Position numbers and translations under genes: made by a program. Positions 1 through 5,715 of a DNA stretch of 11,218 nucleotides are shown here, piece by piece (the stretch's first letter is position 1; the number at the start of each line of letters is the position of its first letter). The notes below the pieces were generated by a model. The model saw only the letters and a list, made by a program, of their open reading frames with translations, was not told the origin of the DNA and did no database searches. Source of the DNA: Syntrophaceae bacterium CG2_30_49_12 (lineage in GTDB: Bacteria; Desulfobacterota; Syntrophia; Syntrophales; CG2-30-49-12). The stretch lies in the NCBI GenBank assembly GCA_001873675.1, contig MNZP01000036.1:1-11218 (forward strand), in the 5' to 3' direction.

Positions 1-155
1 GTTCAGGGTTCAGGGTTAGACTTATGAAATATGGTAACTACTCAGGTTGTCAGGTTCACGGCTGATTGGCTTGCGCTCTTCATATTTCTCGAGATAGCCA
101 GCAATAGGAATCCACGTCTAACCTTGAACCGTGAACCCCGGAACTTTGAACCTGA
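1..155. repeat. GTTCAGG-type short repeats forming an imperfect inverted repeat
   Basis: The first 21 bases are built from a 7-base GTTCAGG unit. Their reverse complement recurs at 116-136 with two mismatches, so about 94 bp are bracketed by an inverted repeat. Further degenerate TGAACCT-like units follow to about position 155. No open reading frame of interest overlaps. The arrangement resembles a small dispersed palindromic element or a degenerate heptamer array. No transposase is present and no target duplication can be judged because the left end is cut by the window. Confidence 0.6.
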
Positions 156-305
156 ATAGTCAAAATCTATCTTGTTACCCGGTGAAATATCTGGTAGTTT
201 CATGCGAAGTTGTGCACTTCAGGTAGATAGATTGTAGGCTTTTAGACTGTGCGGTTACTAACAGCCTTCAACCTAAACACCTGAGTAGTAAGAGATTGAG
301 GTTAA
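156..305. other. Leader region of der, non-coding, with small inverted repeats
   Basis: No gene is seen between the repeat and der. An 8-bp perfect inverted repeat (ATCTATCT at 165-172, AGATAGAT at 225-232) encloses a smaller hairpin, GAAGT at 206-210 with ACTTC at 216-220. These could fold in the transcript, but no known riboswitch is recognised. No convincing -35/-10 pair was found. A GAGG at 298-301, four bases before the ATG at 306, is the likely ribosome binding site for der. Confidence 0.4.
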
Positions 306-1631
306 ATGAAGCCGGTCGTTGCCATCATAGGAAGGCCCAATGTGGGAAAATCAACCCTTTTCAACCGCCTCGCAGGTAGAAATAAGGCTATCGTAATTGA
401 TGAACCTGGCGCCACCAGGGACCGGCACAATGCAGATTGCACCTGGGATGATAAATCTTTCCTCCTCATTGACACTGGTGGATTTGTGCCCGCTGCTACG
501 GAAACAATCCTCATGCAGATGCGCGAACAGGCCCATCAGGCCATGGAGGAGGCCGACGTCATCATCTTTCTCATGGACGGCAGGAGTGGTTTAACACACG
601 AGGACATTGAAATTGCAGAGATTCTCAGAAGATTGGAAAAACCGGTCTTTTTTGTCATCAACAAGATTGACTCTCTGAAACAGGAAAATCTGGCTTATGA
701 ATTCTACCGGCTGGGAATGGAGAAGATTTACACCATATCCGCACTCCACGGCCTCGGGATGGGGGAACTTATGGATGACGTTTCCGGGCATTTTCCCCCT
801 GCCCTGACAGACCGTGAAGAGGAAGACCGGATCAAGATCGCCGTCATCGGAAAACCCAATGTGGGAAAATCTTCCCTGGTAAATAAGATATTAGGTTATG
901 AAAGAACCATCGTGAACCCCATGCCGGGCACCACGAGGGATGCCATAGACACCCCCTTTACATTGAATGACAGGGAGTATCTGCTGATTGATACGGCAGG
1001 GATCAGGCGAAAGAGCAGGGTGTACCCTGGCCTCGAAAAATTCAGCATCATCCAGGCTGTAAAGGCGGTAAGCCGTTGCGACGTAGCCCTGATCGTTATT
1101 GATGCTAAAGAAGGTGTTACCGACCAGGATGTCAAGATTGCCGGGTTGGCCTTTGAGAGAGGGGTAGTCTGTGTTTTTGTGGTCAACAAGTGGGACAGGG
1201 TGGAAAAGGATCGAGACACTGCGGGCAAGTATGTGAAAGAGATCAGGGACAAGGCTAAATTCCTGGAATTTGCGCCGGTGATCTTTGTCTCGGCCCTGAC
1301 CGGTCAACGGGTGCGGAAGCTGTTCGATATCGTTAACACGGCTTATTGCCAGTACAGCAAACGGGTGAATACGCCGGAGTTGAACAGGAAAGTCAGAGAA
1401 TTTCTCTCCTTAAATCCGCCTCCCCGCTATCAGAACAGAGCAAACAGTGTCAGCTATGTAACACAGGTGTCTGTAAAACCTCCCACCTTCGTATTTTTTT
1501 TCCGTGAGCCAAAGGCGATCCATTTCTCCTACGAGCGATTTCTGGTCAACCAGATCAGGGAGACCTTCGGTTTTGCAGATGTACCGCTCAGGATTATCTT
1601 CCGAAAGAAGACCTCTTCCTTGATATGCTAA
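306..1631 (+). CDS. der: Ribosome-assembly GTPase Der (EngA)
   Basis: A 441-residue protein with the family's tandem GTPase domains and C-terminal KH-like domain. In the first G domain, the P-loop GRPNVGKS is at residues 9-16, DTGG at 56-59 and NKID at 119-122. In the second, GKPNVGKS is at 182-189, followed by a DTAG switch II and an NKWD motif. The C-terminus ends in the family-typical FGFADVPLRIIFRKK segment. Der acts in the cytoplasm in late 50S subunit maturation and is essential in bacteria that have been tested. It is not found in archaea, so it marks the contig as bacterial. The gene stands alone here, with a GAGG just upstream. It converges on the rubrerythrin gene with 7 bp between the stop codons. 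Length is normal and no key motif is missing. Confidence 0.97.
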   Translation: MKPVVAIIGRPNVGKSTLFNRLAGRNKAIVIDEPGATRDRHNADCTWDDKSFLLIDTGGFVPAATETILMQMREQAHQAMEEADVIIFLMDGRSGLTHEDIEIAEILRRLEKPVFFVINKIDSLKQENLAYEFYRLGMEKIYTISALHGLGMGELMDDVSGHFPPALTDREEEDRIKIAVIGKPNVGKSSLVNKILGYERTIVNPMPGTTRDAIDTPFTLNDREYLLIDTAGIRRKSRVYPGLEKFSIIQAVKAVSRCDVALIVIDAKEGVTDQDVKIAGLAFERGVVCVFVVNKWDRVEKDRDTAGKYVKEIRDKAKFLEFAPVIFVSALTGQRVRKLFDIVNTAYCQYSKRVNTPELNRKVREFLSLNPPPRYQNRANSVSYVTQVSVKPPTFVFFFREPKAIHFSYERFLVNQIRETFGFADVPLRIIFRKKTSSLIC

Positions 1632-1638
1632 CGGTTTT

Positions 1639-2157
1639 TTATGCCCCGTCTAAGGATGAGCTTTCCTTCTCGCGATACCAGGAAGCGGGATCGGTCAAAA
1701 ACTCCTCGGTGTCTTTGAGGGACACAAAGTGCTCATGTTCGATATCGGCCAGGAGATTAAAGAATGCCTTTTCTTTCGGATCTGAGACTTCGTCCCGGAA
1801 CCGGGCATAAAACGTTACCCCCTGGGCCTCGAAAGCGATCGCTGTTTGGATCGCCTTCAGCGTATCGTCGTCTCCTGCCTCCATCTGGGAGACCTTTTGA
1901 ACCATTTCCTTCAATATGTCTTTTACGGCCGTACCTTTTACCATCAGGGGAAGGGTATCGGGCCATTTCCCCTGCTTTTCCCAGTTTTCCTTTAGTTGTT
2001 TCAGTCTTTCGTAGTGCTCCAGTTCTTCCTCTGCTATCTGCTGAAACATCGCTTTACCAAGGTGATTATTGGTTCTTCCGGCATTTTTGAGATAGAACTC
2101 ATGCTCCCTCATCTCGTTATCAAGAGCGACCTTTAGGGTATGCAAACGTTTTTCCAT
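1639..2157 (-). CDS. Rubrerythrin-like diiron protein without rubredoxin domain
   Basis: A 172-residue ferritin-like four-helix protein. Likely diiron ligands are Glu15, the E45-L-E-H48 pair, Glu110 (in the E-x5-FY context that also surrounds Glu15) and the E140-H-E-H143 pair: the duplicated E and ExxH pattern of rubrerythrins. There is no cysteine at all, so the C-terminal rubredoxin domain of classical rubrerythrin is absent. Family members reduce hydrogen peroxide or sense oxidative stress in anaerobes. Electrons would have to come from a separate donor. A GAGG-type ribosome binding site precedes the ATG on the minus strand. The gene is divergent from the ACS cluster and shares a 224-bp control region with it. 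A functional link to the cluster is not shown. The ferritin-like fold is clear; peroxidase activity is inferred from the family. Confidence 0.88.
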   Translation of the reverse strand: MEKRLHTLKVALDNEMREHEFYLKNAGRTNNHLGKAMFQQIAEEELEHYERLKQLKENWEKQGKWPDTLPLMVKGTAVKDILKEMVQKVSQMEAGDDDTLKAIQTAIAFEAQGVTFYARFRDEVSDPKEKAFFNLLADIEHEHFVSLKDTEEFLTDPASWYREKESSSLDGA

Positions 2158-2197
2158 TTTTTCGCCTCTATTTTTCAGTGTAATCCGGGGGATATTG

Positions 2198-2220
2198 GCT
2201 TATACCCCGTTAATATAAGC
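2198..2220. promoter_or_regulatory. Perfect inverted repeat upstream of the rubrerythrin gene
   Basis: GCTTATA at 2198-2204 and TATAAGC at 2214-2220 form a perfect 7-bp palindrome with a 9-base centre. It lies about 40-60 bp upstream of the rubrerythrin start codon on the minus strand. The position and AT-rich arms suit a repressor operator, for example of the PerR/Fur class that often controls rubrerythrins, but the sequence is not a canonical box. It may also overlap a minus-strand -10 (TATATT). Function is inferred. Confidence 0.35.
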
Positions 2221-2248
2221 GGAGTAATCATCACTTGTCTGCTTCTGA

Positions 2249-2287
2249 ATTGTCAAGGAGAAATATCTGAAATTTTTGCTTGACAAT
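2249..2287. promoter_or_regulatory. Perfect 9-bp inverted repeat in the divergent intergenic region
   Basis: ATTGTCAAG at 2249-2257 is repeated as its exact reverse complement CTTGACAAT at 2279-2287, with a 21-base spacer. Each arm contains TTGACA reading outward on its own strand, so the element could be a two-turn operator or a pair of divergent -35 boxes. No good -10 sits at the right distance on either strand, which favours an operator. It lies 25 bp upstream of the better promoter at 2312-2340. Confidence 0.35.
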
Positions 2288-2311
2288 CGGGGATGCTGTT
2301 GATAACCATAG

Positions 2312-2340
2312 TTCATAAAAGAGCGACTCCGAAGTATAAT
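2312..2340 (+). promoter_or_regulatory. Probable sigma70-type promoter of the ACS/chelatase cluster
   Basis: TTCATA at 2312-2317 (4 of 6 to consensus), a 17-base spacer and a perfect TATAAT at 2335-2340. The predicted start near 2347 gives a short leader of about 35 bases before the ATG at 2382. GGGAGG at 2362-2367 is the ribosome binding site, with rather long spacing. It is the only convincing promoter found ahead of the seven-gene cluster. Confidence 0.55.
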
Positions 2341-2381
2341 ACTGGGGTCGAATGCTTGCGAGGGAGGAAATAACTTAAGTA

Positions 2382-3419
2382 ATGATTGAAGGTTTCAAGG
2401 AAGTAGTTTTAGAAGCGGTAAGAGAAGGGAAGGACATTCTTTCGGTGATTATTGGGCAGGAAGATGCGAAAGAGAAAATACTGGCCTCCATCCTCGCCGG
2501 CCACCATATATTGATTGAAGGGCCGCCGGGGATCGGGAAGACAACTCTTACAAAGCACATCGCTTCGGCTCTGCCGCCAGTGCAGGGGGTAAAGGATTGT
2601 CCTTACCATTGTAATCCCACATTACCTGTATGTCCGACGTGCAGATTAAAGGCAATGACGGAACAGTCTCTGGAAACGGAATTGGTAAACGGAGTGAAGA
2701 GGTTTGTCCGTATTCAAGGTTCCCCGGACCTTACCGCCGAAGACCTGTTGGGTGATATTGACCCCAGTATGGCTTTTAAGTATGGTCCCCAGGATTACCG
2801 TGCCTTTACCCCCGGCAAGTTGCTCCGTGGCAACCGGGGGGTGGTTTTTTTTGACGAGATCAACCGCGTTCCCGAGAAACTCCAGAATGCCCTGCTTCAG
2901 GTCCTGGAAGAAGGTTTAGCTACCATCGGCCCGTATGACGTGGATTACCCGGCTAACTTTATTATGGTGGCAACCATGAACCCCCGTGAACATGCAGGGG
3001 TGGAAGAGTTATCCGATGTGCTCCTGGATCGTTTCGATGTTGTAAAGATGACCTATCCCGAAACACCGGAGAGAGAGAAAGAAATCCTGAAAAAATACGG
3101 CTTGACGTTCGATGGGATAGAAATCCCGGAGGACGCCATAGACGCCATCGTGAAACTGGTGCGGGCAACACGTGAGGAACCGTGGAGCAAGGAATTGGAA
3201 CAGGGAGCCAGTGTAAGGGCAGGGCTATCCCTGTATGAGAAAATCCAGGCATTGGCTTTGCTGAACAGTCGGACAAGAAGCGATATTGACGATATCAGGA
3301 AAATGATGACATCGGCGCTGGGAAGCCGGATAAAAACGTCGCCAGACTCCAGGTTTTATGATGAGCCCTTTGGCTTTATAGAAGAGTTAGCCGATAAGGT
3401 GCTGGGAACAGAGGTATGA
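2382..3419 (+). CDS. Magnesium-chelatase/MoxR-type AAA+ ATPase (I subunit)
   Basis: A 345-residue AAA+ ATPase of the BchI/ChlI-like class. Walker A is GPPGIGKT at 47-54, Walker B is VVFFDEIN at 154-161 with its catalytic Glu, and sensor 1 is ATMNP at 197-201. A DRFD arginine-finger type motif is at 216-219. Between Walker A and Walker B is a four-cysteine insert, C73-x3-C77-x6-C84-x2-C87, suited to bind zinc. These ATPases form rings that power metal insertion with a VWA-containing D subunit, or remodel metalloenzymes in MoxR systems (known for the family). The likely D partner is encoded at 5716-7899. With CooC and ACS genes beside it, the inferred target is a metal site of the ACS/CODH-like complex rather than a tetrapyrrole; no large CobN/BchH subunit is present here. 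Its stop overlaps the next start (ATGA). Confidence 0.85.
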   Translation: MIEGFKEVVLEAVREGKDILSVIIGQEDAKEKILASILAGHHILIEGPPGIGKTTLTKHIASALPPVQGVKDCPYHCNPTLPVCPTCRLKAMTEQSLETELVNGVKRFVRIQGSPDLTAEDLLGDIDPSMAFKYGPQDYRAFTPGKLLRGNRGVVFFDEINRVPEKLQNALLQVLEEGLATIGPYDVDYPANFIMVATMNPREHAGVEELSDVLLDRFDVVKMTYPETPEREKEILKKYGLTFDGIEIPEDAIDAIVKLVRATREEPWSKELEQGASVRAGLSLYEKIQALALLNSRTRSDIDDIRKMMTSALGSRIKTSPDSRFYDEPFGFIEELADKVLGTEV

Positions 3420-4201
3420 GCAGACAGGGTTTTACCATTGCCGTATCGGGCAAGGGGGGCGTGGGTAAGACGATGTTGGCCTCTCTGTTGATTAGAAACC
3501 TGGCACGAAAGGGATATGTTCTGGCGATAGATGCCGATCCTGACTCCAATCTGCCCCAGGCGCTGGGGATGACTTGTAAAAAAAGCATCGGTGATGTCCG
3601 GGAAGCTATCGTCAAAGCCCCGGCGCGCAGCCCCATTGCCGCGGACAAAGCAGGCGCCTTTGAGAGGTCCCTGCATGAATTGGTAGAAGAGGGTGATTCT
3701 ATTGACCTTGTCGTCATGGGCCGGTCGGAGGGCCCGGGCTGTTACTGTGCCATAGGGCATATTTTAAGGCAGGTTATTGATTCTAAAGCGGCAAATTACG
3801 ATTTTACCGTCATTGACTGTGAGGCGGGTCTGGAACATTTAAGCCGGCATACCACGCGTGATGTGGACATCATGGTGGTTGTCGCCGAGCCTACCTTGAA
3901 CGGCATACTTACGGCCAAGAGAGTACACGAACTGGCAAAGGAATTAAATATTGCCTTTGGTCGGATTATGGTAGTGGCTAATAAAGTAACGGATGAGACC
4001 AGGCCCCTGATAGGGAAATTAGCAGCGGAGCATGGCCTTGCCATAGATGCTTACCTGCCTTTTGATTCTGCCGTAAACTGTCAGGATGTAAATGGCCGCC
4101 CTATGATGCAACTGCCGGAAGACAGTCCGATCTCCAGAAGTGTCGCAGAGTTCAGCGAGTCAATCTTGCATTTACTTACCGTAGAAAACCAGTTGAAATA
4201 A
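3416..4201 (+). CDS. cooC: CooC-like nickel-insertion ATPase for CODH/ACS
   Basis: A 261-residue SIMIBI/MinD-type P-loop ATPase. The deviant Walker A GKGGVGKT is at 12-19 with the signature Lys13, followed by AIDADPDSNL at 37-46 and VIDCEAGLEHLSRHTT as the switch region. The segment MGRSEGPGCYC at 101-111 contains the Cys109-x-Cys111 pair, which in CooC proteins binds Ni(II) or Zn at the dimer interface. CooC/AcsF proteins use ATP to load nickel into CODH C-clusters or ACS A-clusters. The start ATG overlaps the preceding stop by 4 bases and the spacing to any SD (AAGGT at 3396) is long, so translation is probably coupled. The next gene is the ACS itself, and nickel loading of it is the simplest role. 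Whether it serves the ACS, the CdhA-like protein or both cannot be told. Confidence 0.92.
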   Translation: MSRQGFTIAVSGKGGVGKTMLASLLIRNLARKGYVLAIDADPDSNLPQALGMTCKKSIGDVREAIVKAPARSPIAADKAGAFERSLHELVEEGDSIDLVVMGRSEGPGCYCAIGHILRQVIDSKAANYDFTVIDCEAGLEHLSRHTTRDVDIMVVVAEPTLNGILTAKRVHELAKELNIAFGRIMVVANKVTDETRPLIGKLAAEHGLAIDAYLPFDSAVNCQDVNGRPMMQLPEDSPISRSVAEFSESILHLLTVENQLK

Positions 4202-4205
4202 AAGT

Positions 4206-4214
4206 AAAGGAGGT
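4206..4214 (+). promoter_or_regulatory. Strong Shine-Dalgarno of the acetyl-CoA synthase gene
   Basis: AAAGGAGGT lies 6 bases before the ATG at 4221, a near-perfect anti-16S match that fixes the start. It suggests high expression of the ACS relative to the coupled upstream genes. Confidence 0.8.
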
Positions 4215-4220
4215 ATCAGA

Positions 4221-5612
4221 ATGAGTACAGTGAAACCGTGGTATACCACGGTAAAGCTTCCACCGGGAAAGGTTCATCAACTCGACACTGGTCTTGATAA
4301 TCTTTTCGCCGGCCTGGAGGATGTGGGTATCGGGCCCCGGTATGTGGGCGAGATCCGGAAGGGGCAATGGTATGCAGAGTTAGGTGGCCCCAAGCACGAG
4401 TACAAAAGCTATATTTTTGTGGAAGTATCAACAGATGCTGAAGAAATAGTGGACGGTAGAGTCGAAATCATCGGTCCGGAACTGGACGAACTGGCCCCCG
4501 AGACCTCCCTTCCCTTTGCCGCTCATATTAAAACATGGGGTCCACAACTATCGGACGACCTGTTGGAGTTTGTGGAAAGAGGGGCCGTTATGGGCTTTCT
4601 CTTCACCGAAGGGTGGGGTCTGGTTGGCGCCCGTACTAACATGTGGCTTCGTGTAAGTAAGGAAGTTAAACCGAGGATGAGCTGGCTGAAGATGGCCCAG
4701 ATCATGCGGGCCAATATGATTTCCCTCTGTCCGCTGGTAGAAAAGGTAGAGATAAAGTGGGTGGTAGGCACTCCGGAGGTAGGCGGGAAAGAACTCATCA
4801 GCAAGATGCTGGAGGAGGTATTGCCGAAATGGGAGGCCATAGATGCCAAGACAAAGCAGATTGGTGATGAAGACGTAGACAATTTTTACGGTTGCACCAT
4901 CTGCAAGATGATTGCTCCTAACCATGCCTGCATCGTTACCCCGAGCCTTATCCCCTACTGCGGGGTGATGTCTTACTTTACCGCCAAGGCCATGTATGCC
5001 GTTGACCCTTACGGCTATGTCTTCGAGATACCCAGAGGTGATGCCGTTGATCCCTTAGGGGGTAGGTACAGCGGCGTAGATGAGGCGATCTGGGAAAGGT
5101 CGGAGCACAGGCACCGTATCTTTCACCTCCATAGCACCATCAAGTATCCCACCACTAACTGAGGGTGATTCGAGGCGACAGCCTTTTACATCCCTCAGGT
5201 TGATGGGATAGGAATTACAGCTCGGAGATATTTTGGCAACACACCCCTGGGAATCCCCTTTTCCAAGATCGCCGGTTTGATGAGTGGTGGTGTGCAAAAT
5301 CATGGATTTAAAGGACTTTCTGTAGGGGCGATGAGAGCTCCGTGTTTCCTTCAGGGTGACGGGGGGTGGAACCGCATCGTCTGGGTTCCCAAAGAGATAA
5401 AGTTAGAGATTGCCGATGCTATTCCTGAGGAGGTATACGATAGAATTGCCACTGAGGAAGATGCCATTGACGCCGCTGATTTAGAAGTCTGGCTCAGGGA
5501 GAAGAAGCATCCTGTTGTAGAGAAGTACTGGAAAGATAGCAAGCCTGTCTCGCTGAAGATACCAATGCCCAACCAGCCTTGGGAAGACGAGATGTGGGAA
5601 GATAAGTCGTAA
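4221..5612 (+). CDS. cdhC: Acetyl-CoA synthase (CdhC/AcsB type), probable Sec-Gly-Sec selenoprotein
   Basis: Read through two in-frame TGA codons, this gives a 463-residue acetyl-CoA synthase of the short archaeal CdhC type, which lacks the N-terminal CODH-binding domain of Moorella AcsB. ACS makes acetyl-CoA from CO, a corrinoid-bound methyl group and CoA at the Ni-Ni-[4Fe-4S] A-cluster. The cubane ligands are C225-x2-C228-x8-C237-x9-C247. The Cys-Gly-Cys of the distal nickel should come 67 residues after the last of these; exactly there are TGA-GGG-TGA (residues 314-316). Downstream, FEATAFYIP, then GIPFSKIAGLMSGGVQNHGF, GDGGWNRIVWVPK and a KKHPV tail match the family's C-terminus and end at TAA. 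TGA is a true stop in three neighbouring genes, so selenocysteine is the best decoding. If TGA 5160 acted as a stop, the product would be 313 residues without a distal nickel site. Ile231 replaces the Phe next to the proximal nickel. Confidence 0.9.
5160..5168 (+). other. Tandem recoded codons TGA-GGG-TGA at the A-cluster distal nickel site
   Basis: TGA at 5160-5162 and at 5166-5168 flank a glycine codon, in frame with the ACS on both sides. In Moorella ACS numbering they fall at Cys595 and Cys597, whose thiolates and backbone amides hold the distal nickel. Each is one base change from a Cys codon (TGC or TGT). The frame stays open and conserved for about 148 codons afterwards. The reading as Sec-Gly-Sec is inferred from codon, position and the hairpin downstream; no tRNA-Sec or SelB gene is in the window. 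Confidence 0.85.
5190..5209 (+). promoter_or_regulatory. Candidate bacterial SECIS hairpin inside the ACS gene
   Basis: ATCCC (5190-5194) pairs with GGGAT (5205-5209). On top, TCA (5195-5197) pairs with TGA (5201-5203), leaving a GGT loop (5198-5200) and a single bulged T (5204). The outer CCT (5182-5184) can also pair with AGG (5210-5212) across a five-base bulge. The loop starts 29 bases after the second TGA and 35 after the first, within the range I recall for bacterial SECIS elements. A G-rich loop and a bulged U also occur in E. coli fdhF. No folding energy could be computed. Confidence 0.6.
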
Positions 5613-5657
5613 GTCATAAACATAAGTTTTAAGTCGTAAACATAAGTTTTAAGTTTT
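5611..5657. repeat. Two-copy 20-bp direct repeat plus partial copy
   Basis: The 20-base unit at 5611-5630, beginning AAGTCATAAAC, is repeated at 5631-5650 with one mismatch and followed by a 7-base partial copy (AAGTTTT). The repeat starts within the TAA stop of the ACS gene and runs straight into the heptamer array next to it. It is AT-rich and non-coding. Confidence 0.8.
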
Positions 5658-5666
5658 AAGTCATAA

Positions 5667-5708
5667 ACGTAAAACGTAAAACGTAAAACGTAAAACATAA
5701 AACATAAA
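5667..5708. repeat. Heptamer tandem array (ACGTAAA)4(ACATAAA)2
   Basis: Six perfect 7-base units without gaps: four ACGTAAA (5667-5694) and two ACATAAA (5695-5708). The array ends 7 bases before the ATG at 5716 and so occupies the place where a Shine-Dalgarno would be expected. Only the GGG at 5711-5713 remains. Array length could change by slippage and alter translation of the chelatase D-type gene. That effect is inferred. Confidence 0.85.
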
Positions 5709-5715
5709 ACGGGTA

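Noticed and set aside
891..1307. Long minus-strand open frames inside der
   Set aside because: They are shadows of the conserved GTPase frame, without start signals or recognisable motifs.
1629..1650. Bidirectional terminator between der and the rubrerythrin gene
   Set aside because: A T-run is present at 1635-1640 but only a 4-bp ACGG/CCGT stem can be drawn around it, too weak to claim.
5160..5168. TGA reassigned to Cys, Trp or Gly throughout the genome
   Set aside because: TGA ends the I-subunit gene (3417-3419), the D-type gene (7897-7899) and the CdhA-like gene (10720-10722) at sensible places, so it works as a stop in this genome.
5160..5612. ACS as a pseudogene broken by two nonsense mutations
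   Set aside because: Both TGA codons fall exactly on the two nickel-ligand Cys positions, each one base from a Cys codon. There are no frameshifts or other stops, and the downstream frame stays conserved.
5277..5612. Separate 111-residue gene after the ACS
   Set aside because: It is in frame with the ACS and is its C-terminal part; there is no ribosome binding site before its ATG.
5611..5708. CRISPR array
   Set aside because: The units are 7 and 20 bases, directly abutting with no unique spacers.
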